Source: Bacteroidota bacterium | GTDB taxonomy: Bacteria; Bacteroidota; Bacteroidia; Bacteroidales; SKPS01 | NCBI GenBank assembly: GCA_022709695.1 | Contig: JAKLII010000004.1 | Location: forward strand, 62,001-126,000 | DNA length: 64,000 bases | Direction: 5' to 3' | Shown here: piece after piece, positions 53,597-63,400 of the stretch | How positions within the stretch are numbered: position 1 is the first letter of the stretch | Layout: each line of letters opens with the position of its first letter | Program-made: the position numbers and the translations under genes | Notes under the pieces: generated by a model | What the model was told of the DNA's origin: nothing | What the model saw: the letters and a program-made list of their open reading frames with translations, nothing else | Databases searched by the model: none

Positions 53597-53947
53597 TTAG
53601 TAACCACCGCCCTGGTAGCCGCCACGGTTTCCGCCGCCACGGTTGAATCCACCACCACCACCACGGTTGCCACCTCCGAAGTTATTGCTCCTCCGGTTGC
53701 TGTCCCTTCTGTCTTCGCTTTCGTTCACTACAATGGTACGTCCGTCAACTTCGGCACCATTGAGTTCGGAAATAGCTTTGCGAGCCTCATCTTCAACTGG
53801 CATCTCAACAAAACCAAAACCCTTGCTTCTTCCAGAGAATTTATCGGTGATAATCTTCACGGATGAAACTTCACCATACTCTTCGAAAAAGCCGCGTAAT
53901 TCGTCTTCCTTCAGGCTGAAGGGAAGACTTCCACAAAAAATGTTCAT
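53597..53947 (-). CDS. Glycine-rich RRM RNA-binding protein
   Basis: The protein has 116 residues. One RRM domain (1-78) shows RNP2 'MNIFCGSLPF' and RNP1 'SKGFGFVEM', followed by a low-complexity Gly/Arg/Asn tail (~85-116, 'GGGNRGGGGGF'). The layout is like the small cold-induced RRM proteins of cyanobacteria and Bacteroidota. They bind RNA and probably act as chaperones or post-transcriptional regulators; in the phylum they are abundant and replace Hfq-like functions in part. It has its own perfect -7 box and its own terminator, so it is a single-gene unit, probably highly expressed. Confidence 0.96.
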   Translation of the reverse strand: MNIFCGSLPFSLKEDELRGFFEEYGEVSSVKIITDKFSGRSKGFGFVEMPVEDEARKAISELNGAEVDGRTIVVNESEDRRDSNRRSNNFGGGNRGGGGGFNRGGGNRGGYQGGGY

Positions 53948-53976
53948 AAAATCAATAAATTAATTAAAAATATCGG

Positions 53977-53984
53977 CAAATGTA
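53977..53984 (-). promoter_or_regulatory. -7 box of the RRM gene
   Basis: TACATTTG on the minus strand is a perfect TAnnTTTG match followed by 'c'. The leader before ATG 53947 is about 23 bases. The divergent gene at 54144 begins 160 bases away. Confidence 0.65.
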
Positions 53985-54143
53985 CTGCAATTTTCATTGC
54001 TTCAGCATTTCCGTTAAAAAAAATAACATCCAACCACCCATCAGATACTTGTAAAAGCAGAAAGCATTGCACAGAGGGCATTCCAAACCTATCAGGCAAT
54101 CTGTTTTTTATTAATTTTACCCGATAATTTTACCTTATTCCTG

Positions 54144-56651
54144 ATGTACGGAAGCCCTGACCGAAAATTATTCTGCCTGAATATCCCCCTTCTGATCCCA
54201 TATTTCCTTACAGTCACCGGATTTATACTGCTATCATTCATGATTCCTGCCCAGGTCAGCGGACAAGATACCCCGGGAAAAATTGCAATGGCCGTGAAGA
54301 TCCCTGCCGGGTCAGAGATCCGGATAGATGGCCTGATCGATGAATCCGTCTGGTTTACTGCTACTCCTGCAACCGGATTTACAGGACATGAACCATGGTT
54401 TGGCCGGCAACCCCGGCAAGAGACCGAGGCCTATTTCCTCTATAGTGATTATGGCTTATATGCAGGTTTGAAGATGCTGGATGATGCCCCCGACAGCATT
54501 TACCGCGATCTGACCGTAAGGGATGATGAAGGGAATACTGACTGGATTTCCCTCCTCATCTCTCCGGAAAACGACGGACAGAATGGATATCTGTTTGAAG
54601 TAACCGCTGCAGGTGTTCAGATCGATTCCAGGATCATCAAGGATGGTGAAGCAGATGACCTTTCATGGGATGCAGTATGGTACTGCAAGGTTGCCACTAC
54701 CGATTCAGGATGGTCGGCAGAATTCCTGATTCCCTGGTCAGCACTCCGTTTCCCGAATGATGCTGAACAATCATGGGATCTCAACATCATGCGTGAGGTC
54801 AGAAGGTCCAGGGAACAATCGACCTGGAGCCCGGTCGACCGCAAAAAACATGGATTCCTTACCCAGAGCGGCAAACTCAAAGGCCTCAGCCAGCTGCACA
54901 CACCCGTCCGCCTCGCCCTGATGCCATACGGCTCTGTTTACCTGCAGAAATATACCAACACCCATGAACCTTCCTATACCTTCAATGCCGGGATGGACCT
55001 GAAGTACGGTTTGTGGAACAATTACACCCTCGATATAACCCTCGTGCCCGATTTCGGTCAGGTAAAATCGGATGACGAGATTTACAATTTTTCCCCTTTC
55101 GAGGTGAAATACAATGAAAACAGGCCCTTTTTCACAGAAGGTACCGAATTGTTCAGCAAATCTGGTATCTTCTATTCACGAAGAATCGGAATGCGCCCTG
55201 CAGGCTATTATCAGGTATATAATCATCTCGGCCCCGGCGATTCACTGGTCGAGAATCCACAGGAAACCCAACTGATCAACGCCACAAAATTCTCAGGGAG
55301 AGGGAGCAAAGGTTTTGCCTTTGGGATCTTCAATGCCATGACACGAGAGGCAGGAGCCCTGATTCTCGACAGTTCAGGAAATGAATCGTTCATTCTTACC
55401 CAGCCTTTTACCAACTACAATATGGTGGTGCTTGACCAGTCGCTTCCCCAAAATTCCTATGTTCACCTGGCAAACACCAACCTGAGCAGAACAGGTTACG
55501 GGGCGAACGTAACGGCAACATATTTTCAGCTAAAAAACCGAAAACAGCGCTACGCCCTTACCGGCGAAGGGGCATGGAGCCGGCTGGTCCCTGCGGGCAG
55601 AACTCCGGTGGAAGGTTACCGGTACGGCCTTGGATTGAGCAGAATAAGCGGTAATATACGCTGGAATATTGACCATTCGGTGATCAGCGGGGCTTACAAT
55701 CCCAACGACATGGGTTACCTTACCAATACCAATGTGGCAACGGTAAGTGGTTCAATGGGTTACTATCAATTTCAGCCCTATCGGAATATGCTTAATTACA
55801 ATCTGGTTTTATCCGGTGCCCTCAATATGCTGCATCAGGATTACCGGTTTACCTACCTGCAGATAAACCTCAGGGGCAACACTACCTACCGGAACCAGCT
55901 GTCTTGGGGAGGTTCCACCGAAGTTGTACCTACCGATATGCACAATTACTATGAGTCCAGGGTTCCCGGAAGGGTCGTCATTCAACCTGGTTACTTTTCT
56001 GTCATGGGGTGGATGTCGCCCGACTACCGGAAGAAGTTCCTGGTGGATGTAAACGCAGCGGTATGGAGAAACTTCGATACGATCCAGAAAGGGTATTCAC
56101 TGTCCCTTTCGCCCCGCCTCAGGTTGTCCAATCGTTCATTACTGATCGGAAGTATAGAACTTAACAGCGAACTTCCCGCAATCGGGTTCACCGATCAGGT
56201 GACATACAACGACAGCAGCTTGATTCTGTTCGGTGCCAGGAACATCCACACCATCACTACTACCCTTACCTCCAATTACGTTGTAAACCCCATGAGCTCT
56301 TTTTCCCTCAGGATCAGGCACTACTGGGTTACCACACGGTATCTGCGCCTGTATGCCTTGTCGGAGGAAGGGATTCCTGTACCAACCCAATTTACGGGAA
56401 ATTATAATTTTACACTGAATTTTTTCAATATTGATCTGGGATATGCATGGAATTTTGCTCCGGGAAGCTACCTCAATATTGTGTACAAACAGGCGTTGTA
56501 CAGCAAAGAGGACAATAAGGTAGAACACCATTACATCCGAAACTGGAATTCCATGCTTGACGCACCTGCAAACAACAGCATTTCGCTGAAACTGATCTAT
56601 TACATTGATTACGAAACTATAAGGCGCAATCTGAAAAAAGAGACCACATGA
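54144..56651 (+). CDS. Outer-membrane protein with CBM9-like N-domain, DUF5916 family
   Basis: The protein has 835 residues. After a long signal segment ('[20 protein letters not shown]', the mature end starting near 'QDTPGK'), residues ~55-245 resemble a family 9 carbohydrate-binding-like domain ('[16 protein letters not shown]', '[19 protein letters not shown]', '[15 protein letters not shown]'). The DUF5916 signature '[19 protein letters not shown] ... [10 protein letters not shown]' follows, then a long beta-barrel pattern to the C-terminus. DUF5916 proteins are outer-membrane barrels of unproven function, sometimes near peptidase or glycan genes. The stop overlaps the start of lolD by four bases (ATGA). 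Confidence 0.88.
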   Translation: MYGSPDRKLFCLNIPLLIPYFLTVTGFILLSFMIPAQVSGQDTPGKIAMAVKIPAGSEIRIDGLIDESVWFTATPATGFTGHEPWFGRQPRQETEAYFLYSDYGLYAGLKMLDDAPDSIYRDLTVRDDEGNTDWISLLISPENDGQNGYLFEVTAAGVQIDSRIIKDGEADDLSWDAVWYCKVATTDSGWSAEFLIPWSALRFPNDAEQSWDLNIMREVRRSREQSTWSPVDRKKHGFLTQSGKLKGLSQLHTPVRLALMPYGSVYLQKYTNTHEPSYTFNAGMDLKYGLWNNYTLDITLVPDFGQVKSDDEIYNFSPFEVKYNENRPFFTEGTELFSKSGIFYSRRIGMRPAGYYQVYNHLGPGDSLVENPQETQLINATKFSGRGSKGFAFGIFNAMTREAGALILDSSGNESFILTQPFTNYNMVVLDQSLPQNSYVHLANTNLSRTGYGANVTATYFQLKNRKQRYALTGEGAWSRLVPAGRTPVEGYRYGLGLSRISGNIRWNIDHSVISGAYNPNDMGYLTNTNVATVSGSMGYYQFQPYRNMLNYNLVLSGALNMLHQDYRFTYLQINLRGNTTYRNQLSWGGSTEVVPTDMHNYYESRVPGRVVIQPGYFSVMGWMSPDYRKKFLVDVNAAVWRNFDTIQKGYSLSLSPRLRLSNRSLLIGSIELNSELPAIGFTDQVTYNDSSLILFGARNIHTITTTLTSNYVVNPMSSFSLRIRHYWVTTRYLRLYALSEEGIPVPTQFTGNYNFTLNFFNIDLGYAWNFAPGSYLNIVYKQALYSKEDNKVEHHYIRNWNSMLDAPANNSISLKLIYYIDYETIRRNLKKETT

Positions 56652-57301
56652 TAGAGACCAGGCAGATTTGTAAATCGTATGGTACCCTTCAGGTGCTGAA
56701 GGGGATAGACCTTGATGTAGCCAGGGGAGAGATTATCTCGGTAGTTGGTGCGTCGGGGGCAGGGAAAACCACTCTGCTTCAGATCATTGGTACGCTCGAC
56801 CGGCCCGATTCAGGCACGGTGAAACTGGATGGCACGCTGGTGAACGGATTACGCGACCGGGAGCTTGCCCGTTTCAGGAACCGGCACATCGGATTCATTT
56901 TTCAGTTTCACCACCTGCTGCCTGAGTTTTCAGCACTGGAAAACGTATGCATGCCGGCTTTCATTGCGCGTACTCCGCGGCGCACCGCAGAAACAAGGGC
57001 CATGGAACTCCTGGAGGTAATGGGTGTTTCCCACCGGAGCCACCATAAACCTTCTGAACTTTCGGGGGGTGAGGCACAGCGGATTGCTGTGGCCAGGGCG
57101 TTGATTAACCAGCCATCGGTAGTACTTGCCGATGAACCTTCGGGGAACCTCGATTCACAGAATGCACAGGATCTTCACACCCTGTTTTTCAGCCTCAGGG
57201 ATATGTACCGGCAAACCTTTGTGATCGTTACCCATAACGAAGCCCTTGCCGACTTATCAGACCGTAAACTTGTGATGAAAGACGGTCTGTTTCAGGTATA
57301 A
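56648..57301 (+). CDS. lolD: ABC transporter ATPase, LolD-like
   Basis: The protein has 217 residues. Walker A is 'GASGAGKT' (34-41), the Q-loop '[19 protein letters not shown]', the signature 'LSGGEAQR', Walker B with D-loop '[12 protein letters not shown]', and the H-loop '[11 protein letters not shown]'. The '[10 protein letters not shown]' and 'DEPSGNLD' forms are typical of LolD, the ATPase that powers release of lipoproteins from the inner membrane through LolCE. The related macrolide/FtsE group is less likely. No permease gene is nearby. The four-base overlap with the DUF5916 gene implies coupled translation. Its stop codon overlaps the rplT terminator on the other strand. Confidence 0.88.
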   Translation: MIETRQICKSYGTLQVLKGIDLDVARGEIISVVGASGAGKTTLLQIIGTLDRPDSGTVKLDGTLVNGLRDRELARFRNRHIGFIFQFHHLLPEFSALENVCMPAFIARTPRRTAETRAMELLEVMGVSHRSHHKPSELSGGEAQRIAVARALINQPSVVLADEPSGNLDSQNAQDLHTLFFSLRDMYRQTFVIVTHNEALADLSDRKLVMKDGLFQV

Positions 57302-57328
57302 AAAAGGCTGCACCCAACAGGCACAGCC
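57300..57328 (-). terminator. Terminator of the thrS-infC-rpmI-rplT operon
   Basis: On the minus strand GGCTGTGCC pairs with GGTGCAGCC (9 bp, two G-T pairs, loop TGTTG) and is followed by six T. It lies about 30 bases after the rplT stop and overlaps the end of lolD. Confidence 0.92.
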
Positions 57329-57357
57329 CTCATTATCAATAAAAAACTCAACAGGCT

Positions 57358-57702
57358 TTACTTTACCTTTTCTACCAGTGCTTTAAAAGCATCGGGCTGA
57401 TTCACGGCAAGTTCAGCCAGCACCTTGCGGTCAATTTCAATGTTGCTGGCATGAAGTTTCCCCATCAGCGCACTGTATGACATACCGTTGATTCTGGCAG
57501 CAGCATTGATGCGCTGGATCCAGAGTCCTCGGAAATTCCGCTTCTTCGTTTTCCGGTCGCGGTAGGCATACACCAAACCTTTTTCATCGGCGTTCTTTGC
57601 AACGGTCCATACATTTTTTCTTCTTCCAAACTGGCCTTTCACACGCTCGAGGACTTTCTTCCTCCTGGCCTTTGACGCAGCGTGATTTACTGATCTTGGC
57701 AT
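57358..57702 (-). CDS. rplT: 50S ribosomal protein L20
   Basis: The protein has 114 residues, standard length. It starts '[20 protein letters not shown]' and continues with '[20 protein letters not shown]' and '[19 protein letters not shown]', all L20 signatures. It binds 23S rRNA domain I and is required for early 50S assembly. It is the last gene of the thrS-infC-rpmI-rplT operon, 75 bases after rpmI, and is followed by a terminator. In other bacteria L20 represses its own operon by binding a leader that mimics its rRNA site. I see no clear copy of that structure here. Confidence 0.98.
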   Translation of the reverse strand: MPRSVNHAASKARRKKVLERVKGQFGRRKNVWTVAKNADEKGLVYAYRDRKTKKRNFRGLWIQRINAAARINGMSYSALMGKLHASNIEIDRKVLAELAVNQPDAFKALVEKVK

Positions 57703-57777
57703 ACTTTGATTTTTTTCACTTCAGCGGCCCGGCTGTTTCACAGACGCTTGGATGCTGAGAGTAAGTTAAACAATAAA

Positions 57778-57972
57778 TTACTTAAGAAGCATTTTCTTAA
57801 CGTTGGCGGCATCGGCACTATCCACAATGGTGAAATAGGTAAGATTCCGTTTCCGTTTGTTGGACTTTTTGGTCAGAATGTGACTTTTAAAAGCATGCTT
57901 TCTCTTCACCAATCCGGTTCCAGTGAAAGAAAAACGTTTCTTGGCACTGGATTTCGACTTCATTTTGGGCAT
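57778..57972 (-). CDS. rpmI: 50S ribosomal protein L35
   Basis: The protein has 64 residues, starting '[20 protein letters not shown]' with '[19 protein letters not shown]' later. Length and basic composition are those of L35. It lies 23 bases after infC and 75 bases before rplT, the usual order for this operon. Confidence 0.98.
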   Translation of the reverse strand: MPKMKSKSSAKKRFSFTGTGLVKRKHAFKSHILTKKSNKRKRNLTYFTIVDSADAANVKKMLLK

Positions 57973-57995
57973 TTTGTATTGAGGTTTATTAGGTT

Positions 57996-58553
57996 TTATT
58001 TTGGTGCAATAATTATGATCATCCTTTTTCCTTCAAGCCTGGGCATCTGCTCGAGTTTGCCGTAGCTTTCAAGTTCCTGTGCAAACTTCAGCAGGATGAT
58101 TTCCCCTTTCTCCTTATAAATGATACTCCTTCCTTTAAAGAACACATCCACCTTCACTTTGGCACCCTCCTCGAGGAATTTCTGCGCATGTTTCAGCTTG
58201 AAATCAAAGTCGTGGTCATCGGTATTGGGTCCCAGCCTGATCTCTTTAATCACCACCTTAGCCGATTTGGCTTTCATCTCTTTCTGCTTCTTCTTTTGCT
58301 CGTACAGAAACTTCTTGTAGTCCATCACCCTGCATACAGGGGGATTGGCAGTGGGGGAAATTTCAACGAGGTCAAGTTCGAGCTCTTCTGCTACCCGGAT
58401 GGCATCGCGCAGAGGTAAAATGGCTGTTTCAACATTTTCACCCACAACCCTGACAACGGGTGCTGTGATGCGGTGATTGATCCGGTGTGGATCTTCCTTC
58501 TTGACAGGTCCGAACCTTCTGCGGCCCGGGAACTGGGAATCTTGAAGTGCTAT
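57996..58553 (-). CDS. infC: Translation initiation factor IF-3, ATA start codon
   Basis: The protein has 185 residues when started at ATA 58553. The conserved IF-3 start region '[20 protein letters not shown]' lies at residues 23-42, so the GTG at 58445 (residue 37) is inside the protein and cannot be the start. In frame upstream there is a TAG, then GGAGG (58562-58566), eight bases, then ATA; no ATG, GTG or TTG lies between that TAG and the conserved region. IF-3 genes often use rare starts (ATT, ATA, ATC) because IF-3 itself rejects non-standard starts, giving autoregulation. N- and C-domains are complete ('[19 protein letters not shown]', '[19 protein letters not shown]'). It acts on the 30S subunit. 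It lies 42 bases after thrS. Confidence 0.9.
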   Translation of the reverse strand: MALQDSQFPGRRRFGPVKKEDPHRINHRITAPVVRVVGENVETAILPLRDAIRVAEELELDLVEISPTANPPVCRVMDYKKFLYEQKKKQKEMKAKSAKVVIKEIRLGPNTDDHDFDFKLKHAQKFLEEGAKVKVDVFFKGRSIIYKEKGEIILLKFAQELESYGKLEQMPRLEGKRMIIIIAPK

Positions 58554-58561
58554 GGGCGTAT

Positions 58562-58566
58562 CCTCC
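58562..58566 (-). promoter_or_regulatory. Strong Shine-Dalgarno that selects the ATA start of infC
   Basis: GGAGG on the minus strand with an eight-base spacer to ATA. Strong Shine-Dalgarno sequences are rare in Bacteroidota, so this one is informative about the start. Confidence 0.8.
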
Positions 58567-58595
58567 TATATTGGTACAACATCTGTTTATTCAAC

Positions 58596-60533
58596 TTACA
58601 CGTCAAGCAATACGGCGATTTCATCCGAAACTACTCCGGCAAATTTCTCCGGGGTCATGGCCCCCAGATCACCTTCGCCATGTTTCCGTACCGAAACCGT
58701 ACCCGATTCTGCCTCCTTCTCTCCTACCACCAGCATGAACGGAATCTTACGTAATTCGGCATCACGGATCTTTCGGCCCGCCTTCTCGCTCCTGTAGTCA
58801 ATTTGGGCGCGAATTTCGGAATTATTCAGCAATTTCAAAACTTTTTCTGCATATTCGTGATATTTCTCACTGATCGGCAGGATAATAACCTGTTCAGGGG
58901 TGAGCCAGAGCGGGAAATTTCCTGCACAGTGTTCGATCAGCACGGCTACAAAACGTTCCATGGAGCCAAACGGGGCACGGTGGATCATCACCGGGCGGTG
59001 CTGCAGGTTGTCACTCCCGATATATTCAAGCTCAAAGCGTTCCGGTAAGTTGTAATCGACCTGGATCGTACCGAGCTGCCATTTTCTTCCAATGGCATCA
59101 CGCACCATGAAGTCGAGCTTGGGACCATAGAATGCAGCCTCTCCATGGGCAATCACCGATTTCAGCCCTTTTTCCTCAACCGCTTCAATGATTGCACGTT
59201 CTGCCTTATCCCAGTTTTCATCACTCCCGATGTATTTTTCATGATCGTTCTTGTCACGGAGGGAAATCTGGGTTTCAAAATCCTGAAATTTCAGGGCTTT
59301 AAAGATGTAGAGGATGATATCCATTACATTTTTAAACTCATCCTTCACCTGATCGGGGGTACAGAAGATGTGGGCATCGTCCTGGGTAAATCCCCGGACC
59401 CGCGTAAGACCATGCAGCTCACCACTCTGCTCATAGCGGTAAACCGTTCCGAACTCGGCGTAACGAAGGGGAAGGTCTTTGTAGGAATGGTATCTGCTCC
59501 GGTAAATTTCGCAATGGTGGGGGCAGTTCATCGGCTTGAGCATAAACGCTTCCCCTTCCTGCGGGGTAAGGATAGGCCTGAAAGAGTCGGCCCCGTATTT
59601 TGCAAAATGGCCCGAAGTTTTGTACAAATCCACATTCCCGATATGGGGTGTAATCACAGGAAGGTAACCGGCTTGACGCTGCAGCTTTTTCAGAAACTGC
59701 TCGAGGCGCTCCCTGAGCTGTGCACCTTTCGGAAGCCACAGGGGAAGTCCCTGCCCTACCTGCTGCGAAAAGATGAAAAGGTCGAGTTCCCGGCCCAGCT
59801 TACGATGATCGCGCTTTTTGGCTTCCTCGAGCAAGGTGAGATAGTCGGTCAGTTCTTTCTGCTTCGGAAAGGTGATGCCATAGAGTCGCGTCAGCATTTT
59901 ACGCTTCTCATCGCCGCGCCAGTAGGCACCGGCAACGCTGAGGATCTTTACTGCCTTGATGGGCGAGGTGTCGGGCAGATGGGGCCCCCGGCACAGATCG
60001 GTAAAATGGCCGCTTTCGTAAAAGGTGATCTCACCATCCTGAAGCTCTTCAAGAAGTTCGAGTTTATACTCATCCCCTTTGGTGGCAAAATGCGAAATGG
60101 CGTCAGCTTTTGGAATTTCACGCCGGTAGTAGGGATGCTTTTCGCGGGCAAGGTCGAGCATTTTCTGCTCTATCTTTTCGAAATCATCGCTCGATATCAC
60201 CCTGTCACCCAGGTCAATATCGTAATAAAAGCCGTTTTCAATATCGGGTCCAATGCCGAATTTTGCACCCGGATAGAGTGCTTCCACAGCTTCTGCCATC
60301 AGGTGGGCAGATGAGTGCCACATGGTGGCTTTCCCTTCCTCATCATCCCAGGTCAGTAATTTCACCGAAGCGTCAGATGAAATGACCCTTGTGGCGTCCC
60401 ATACCACACCATTTACTTTGGCTGCAAGTACATTGCGTGCAAGCCCTTCACTGATAGAGCGGGCAATGTCGAGTCCTGTAACAGGAGCCTCATAATGCCT
60501 TATACTCCCGTCGGGCAAAGTAATATTGATCAT
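58596..60533 (-). CDS. thrS: Threonine-tRNA ligase
   Basis: The protein has 645 residues from ATG 60533 ('[17 protein letters not shown]'); a longer reading from 60587 would start within the promoter. Domains in order: TGS (1-62), editing domain with '[17 protein letters not shown]' and the '[12 protein letters not shown]' zinc-type motif, and the class II catalytic core with motif 2 '[20 protein letters not shown]' and Zn ligands Cys in '[14 protein letters not shown]' and His residues. Motif 3 is '[18 protein letters not shown]', and the anticodon-binding domain follows ('[12 protein letters not shown]'-like end region). It charges tRNA-Thr in the cytoplasm. First gene of the operon with infC, rpmI and rplT. 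Confidence 0.98.
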   Translation of the reverse strand: MINITLPDGSIRHYEAPVTGLDIARSISEGLARNVLAAKVNGVVWDATRVISSDASVKLLTWDDEEGKATMWHSSAHLMAEAVEALYPGAKFGIGPDIENGFYYDIDLGDRVISSDDFEKIEQKMLDLAREKHPYYRREIPKADAISHFATKGDEYKLELLEELQDGEITFYESGHFTDLCRGPHLPDTSPIKAVKILSVAGAYWRGDEKRKMLTRLYGITFPKQKELTDYLTLLEEAKKRDHRKLGRELDLFIFSQQVGQGLPLWLPKGAQLRERLEQFLKKLQRQAGYLPVITPHIGNVDLYKTSGHFAKYGADSFRPILTPQEGEAFMLKPMNCPHHCEIYRSRYHSYKDLPLRYAEFGTVYRYEQSGELHGLTRVRGFTQDDAHIFCTPDQVKDEFKNVMDIILYIFKALKFQDFETQISLRDKNDHEKYIGSDENWDKAERAIIEAVEEKGLKSVIAHGEAAFYGPKLDFMVRDAIGRKWQLGTIQVDYNLPERFELEYIGSDNLQHRPVMIHRAPFGSMERFVAVLIEHCAGNFPLWLTPEQVIILPISEKYHEYAEKVLKLLNNSEIRAQIDYRSEKAGRKIRDAELRKIPFMLVVGEKEAESGTVSVRKHGEGDLGAMTPEKFAGVVSDEIAVLLDV

Positions 60534-60557
60534 ACCTGTGATTTTTTTTCCAGGGCG

Positions 60558-60565
60558 CAAAAGTA
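60558..60565 (-). promoter_or_regulatory. -7 box of the thrS operon
   Basis: TACTTTTG on the minus strand is a perfect match, followed by 'cgccc'. The transcript would start near 60551, 18 bases before ATG 60533. Confidence 0.65.
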
Positions 60566-60604
60566 CGCCTTTCCTGCGTACTAACACACCAGGGATGCAA
60601 AAGT

Positions 60605-61966
60605 TTATCCTTTTCTCACAATCAGCTGGGCATTTTCGTACCCCGACACTACTACCTTCTCACCTTTTTCAATATACCCTGATTCAGCAGTGGCATCGTA
60701 CTGAATGTCATCAATCAGAATTTTCCCTGCAGGCCTCAGCATGGTATGGGCAATCCCCTCAATGCCGATCATACCCTGCAAACCGGGATCCATGATGGTA
60801 TAACCCTTTTCAGCTTTTTGTTCCGTGGCAAGGGAGAGCTGACCGAACAAAAAGGTGGATTGACCGAATATCTTGATTGTGAGCAGATAGGATAGCATGA
60901 GGGCCAGGAAAATCGCAGTGATGACCACAGAGAAGGAGATCAGCACGCTACCTGCTTTAACCCCTGAAAAATCGAACTGCACATTGCCTATCATACTGAG
61001 TATAAGACCTGTAATGATCAGGGTAATCCCCAATACCCCGGTTACCCCAAAGCCGGGGATGGCAAATATTTCCACCATTAACAGGATCACACCAATGATA
61101 AAAAGGAGAATTTCCCAATGTTCGGCGAGACCCTGCAGGTAAAGGGGTGCAAAGTACAGCAAGGCACCCACCACCGCAGCCGCAAGGGGAAATCCGATCC
61201 CGGGTGTCTGGAGTTCAAAATAGATACCTCCGATAATCAGCATGATCAGGATGCCACTCACTACCGGAAGCACCAGAAAACCAATGATTTTGTCAATCAC
61301 CGTCAGTTTCAGGGTTTTTACCCTGTAATCGGTAAAACCATACTGGCGGATCGCTTCATCCGTGGTTTCCGCCATCCCTTCACAATACCCGAAACGGATG
61401 GCTTCTGCAGTGGTAAAGGTAAGCACCTTGCCAGAATCGATAATGCCTTCGATGAACACATCAGGGTCCACCATGGCTTCTGCAATATTGGGATCCCTTC
61501 CCTGGGCTTCGGCAGTAGCGCGCATCGAAGACCTCATATACGACTGGTATTTGTCGGGCAGTGCCTCTGCATCCTGGTTTACCACAGTGGCAGCACCGAT
61601 CCTGGCCCCTTTTCGCATATAGATACTGTCGCATGCAATGGATATCCATGCCCCTGCCGAGGCAGCATTGTTATCGATAAATACCGCAGTCGGTACTTTG
61701 GAGTTCATGATCCGGGTGCTGATACTATCGGCATACTGCACCATTCCGCCATAGGTATTCATATGGATCAGCAGCAGATCTGCCCCGGAGTCCTCTGCTT
61801 CTTCAAAAGCCTTCTTCGTCATGAGCCACACCGGAGGGGCAATCTCCTGCCGGATCTCCAGTAAATAAACCATTTTGGAATTATTCGTCTGTGTTTTCAC
61901 AACGAATCCTGACAGTAACAGGATCATTGTCAGAAAGGATGTGACTGCAGTTTGAATCTTCATCAT
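60605..61966 (-). CDS. NfeD-family membrane serine protease (ClpP class)
   Basis: The protein has 453 residues with a signal peptide (~1-27). Residues ~30-235 are a ClpP/crotonase-like protease domain with nucleophile Ser103 in '[14 protein letters not shown]' and general-base Lys139 in '[13 protein letters not shown]', the Ser-Lys dyad of NfeD1b proteases. Four or five transmembrane helices follow (~240-375, '[19 protein letters not shown]'). A small OB-fold NfeD domain is at ~395-453 ('[20 protein letters not shown]', '[16 protein letters not shown]'). In archaea this protease cuts stomatin, and such genes often sit beside a stomatin/SPFH gene, but no such partner is visible here. It acts at the inner membrane, with roles in membrane quality control. 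It has its own promoter. Confidence 0.93.
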   Translation of the reverse strand: MMKIQTAVTSFLTMILLLSGFVVKTQTNNSKMVYLLEIRQEIAPPVWLMTKKAFEEAEDSGADLLLIHMNTYGGMVQYADSISTRIMNSKVPTAVFIDNNAASAGAWISIACDSIYMRKGARIGAATVVNQDAEALPDKYQSYMRSSMRATAEAQGRDPNIAEAMVDPDVFIEGIIDSGKVLTFTTAEAIRFGYCEGMAETTDEAIRQYGFTDYRVKTLKLTVIDKIIGFLVLPVVSGILIMLIIGGIYFELQTPGIGFPLAAAVVGALLYFAPLYLQGLAEHWEILLFIIGVILLMVEIFAIPGFGVTGVLGITLIITGLILSMIGNVQFDFSGVKAGSVLISFSVVITAIFLALMLSYLLTIKIFGQSTFLFGQLSLATEQKAEKGYTIMDPGLQGMIGIEGIAHTMLRPAGKILIDDIQYDATAESGYIEKGEKVVVSGYENAQLIVRKG

Positions 61967-61980
61967 AGTACCGTTTTTTG

Positions 61981-61988
61981 CAAAAATA
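61981..61988 (-). promoter_or_regulatory. -7 box of the NfeD gene
   Basis: TATTTTTG on the minus strand is a perfect match, giving a leader of ~9 bases before ATG 61966 (nearly leaderless; the second ATG, MMK, lies three bases on). Confidence 0.6.
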
Positions 61989-62010
61989 TCGTATATGATA
62001 ATGGAACGGC

Positions 62011-62043
62011 AAAAAAAAAGCTACCATATTTCTATGATAGCTT
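62011..62043 (-). terminator. Terminator of the Ala-rich lipoprotein gene
   Basis: On the minus strand AAGCTATCATA pairs with TATGGTAGCTT (11 bp with one G-T pair, four-base loop) and is followed by a run of T (62011-62017). Confidence 0.93.
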
Positions 62044-62064
62044 TTCTTCGCCGAAAAGGGCTGA

Positions 62065-62406
62065 TTACTTGCTGGTACCGCCGCCACGAAGGGCTTTGGT
62101 GTTGGCAGCATCCTGCTTAACAGCCTGTCCGGCTTCTTTAACCTTCTGAATGGTGGTTTTTTTGGCAGGGGTCTTTGCAGCTTCTGCTGCAGCAATAGAA
62201 TCAGCAACAGCCTGAGCGGCAGCTACGGAGTCATTGAAAGCCTGAACAGCGGCCAATGAGTCAGCTGTAGCCTGAACTGCAGCGAGAGAGTCGGCAACGC
62301 GGATTGAATCAGCGATTCTTGCTTCTTCATCTGCCTTTTTGTTACCACAGGCTGCCATTGCGATGACAACGCCTAAAACCAGGAGAACTGAGAAAACCTT
62401 TTTCAT
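62065..62406 (-). CDS. Small Ala-rich repeat lipoprotein
   Basis: The protein has 113 residues with a signal peptide and lipobox 'VIAMAACGNKK' (Cys20). Residues ~28-80 contain four imperfect repeats of about 11-13 residues ('ADSLAAVQATADSLAAVQA', 'NDSVAAAQAVADSIAAAEA'). They form a continuous amphipathic alpha-helix, in the manner of Lpp-like coiled coils. The tail is basic ('KTTIQKVKEAGQAVKQDA'). It is probably an abundant envelope lipoprotein; whether it links the outer membrane to peptidoglycan is unknown. It is a single-gene unit with a perfect -7 box and a strong terminator. Confidence 0.9.
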   Translation of the reverse strand: MKKVFSVLLVLGVVIAMAACGNKKADEEARIADSIRVADSLAAVQATADSLAAVQAFNDSVAAAQAVADSIAAAEAAKTPAKKTTIQKVKEAGQAVKQDAANTKALRGGGTSK

Positions 62407-62443
62407 AATCGATTACTTTTTGAGGTTGGTTTAAAATTCGCGG

Positions 62444-62451
62444 CAAAAGTA
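62444..62451 (-). promoter_or_regulatory. -7 box of the Ala-rich lipoprotein gene
   Basis: TACTTTTG on the minus strand is a perfect match followed by 'ccgcg', 37 bases before the ATG. It shares the 137-base gap with the divergent lipoprotein gene. Confidence 0.65.
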
Positions 62452-62508
62452 AGAGGTTTTTTGAAATAAAAAACATTTTTTTTTAAATATTTTTGGAAAA
62501 ATAGTTTA

Positions 62509-62516
62509 TACCTTTG
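62509..62516 (+). promoter_or_regulatory. -7 box of the DUF5011-like lipoprotein gene
   Basis: TACCTTTG on the plus strand is a perfect match followed by 'cag', 27 bases before ATG 62544. A TTTTGG lies at 62491-62496, closer than a normal -33. Confidence 0.65.
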
Positions 62517-62543
62517 CAGTCTTAATCTTTAAATCCCAAACCT

Positions 62544-63218
62544 ATGAAAAAATTATCAGTGATTTTAGGAGTTGTTGCTGCCATGCTGATGGTATTCAGT
62601 GCTTGCGAAACCGATGACCTTGTAAACCCGGTTATTACCCTGACTGGTGCTGACACGATTGAAATTGTACTGAATGATGCAGCAGGGTTCACCGATCCGG
62701 GTGCAACCGCTACCGACGACAAGGATGGTGACCTCACCGCCCAGATCATCAAAACCGGAACTGTTGATGTTGCCAAAATCGGTTCATACGAACTTACCTA
62801 CAGTGTTTCTGACAATGCCGGAAATCAGGCAACTGTGAAAAGAATCGTAAATGTAATTGTTGAACAGGCTACCTATGCCGGCATTTGGAACGTGACTGAA
62901 GTGATTACCGGTTCGAATCCCGATCCTAACTGGGTATACTCTGCTACCGTTGCTGCCTCCGGTACCGACGTAATGAAGCTCATCATCACCAATTTTGGCG
63001 GATTCGCAAACTTCAATGCCAATATTACATTTGACAAATTCGGAAACTTCACCATCCCCAACCAGGCTGTTATCGGAGCACCTGAAGCAGCAACCATCGA
63101 AGGGGAAGGCACCAGCACAACTTCTGACGATGGAACCACCCTTACCATTAATTATAAGGTAGAGTGGGCAACTTCAGGTACAGACCACAGTGCCGGCACC
63201 TGGACCAAAGCCAAATAA
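62544..63218 (+). CDS. Surface lipoprotein with DUF5011-like Ig domain
   Basis: The protein has 224 residues with a signal peptide and lipobox 'LMVFSACETDD' (Cys21). Residues ~28-108 match the DUF5011/HYR-type Ig-like domain ('DAAGFTDPGATATDDKDGDL', 'VGSYELTYSVSDNAGN'-like strand, here 'IGSYELTYSVSDNAGNQAT'). The second half (~112-224) is a separate beta-rich domain that starts 'YAGIWNVTEVITGSNPD', seen in many Bacteroidota lipoproteins without assigned function. It is followed by its own terminator, a single-gene unit divergent from the Ala-rich lipoprotein. Confidence 0.88.
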   Translation: MKKLSVILGVVAAMLMVFSACETDDLVNPVITLTGADTIEIVLNDAAGFTDPGATATDDKDGDLTAQIIKTGTVDVAKIGSYELTYSVSDNAGNQATVKRIVNVIVEQATYAGIWNVTEVITGSNPDPNWVYSATVAASGTDVMKLIITNFGGFANFNANITFDKFGNFTIPNQAVIGAPEAATIEGEGTSTTSDDGTTLTINYKVEWATSGTDHSAGTWTKAK

Positions 63219-63250
63219 TCTGACTGCTGTAAAACCAATATACAATAAAA

Positions 63251-63278
63251 GGCACTCCGGAATGGGGTGCCTTTTTTT
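63251..63278 (+). terminator. Rho-independent terminator after the DUF5011-like gene
   Basis: GGCACTCC / GGGGTGCC (8 bp, one G-T pair, five-base loop) is followed by seven T. Confidence 0.94.
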
Positions 63279-63400
63279 GTTGAGGAAGTTGCGATGGTTG
63301 AGATGATTGAGGAAGCGGAACGAAGTAGAGACCCGGGAGCGAAGCGATTCGGGATTGAGATGGTTAAGGAAATTGCGGTGGTTGAGGATAATGAGGAAGA
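63279..63400. repeat. GC-rich dispersed repeat, copy 2
   Basis: 'gttgaggaagtt', 'gattgaggaagcggaacgaa' and the core cccgggagcgaagcgattcg (63331-63350) match copy 1 at 19915-19980. More 'ggttgagga' units follow up to the end of the partial oxidoreductase gene. Plus-strand reading frames across it look artefactual. Confidence 0.7.

Noticed and set aside
54022..54143. Promoter for the DUF5916 gene
   Set aside because: Several TAnnTTTA-like words are present ('taattttacc', 'ataattttacc'), but none matches well enough to choose one.
57996..58445. infC starting at GTG 58445
   Set aside because: Conserved IF-3 residues continue upstream in frame; the GTG is an internal Val codon.
59145..60314. 389-codon plus-strand open frame opposite thrS
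   Set aside because: It is the antisense of a fully conserved threonyl-tRNA synthetase; the translation has no family pattern, and its length follows from the codon use of thrS.
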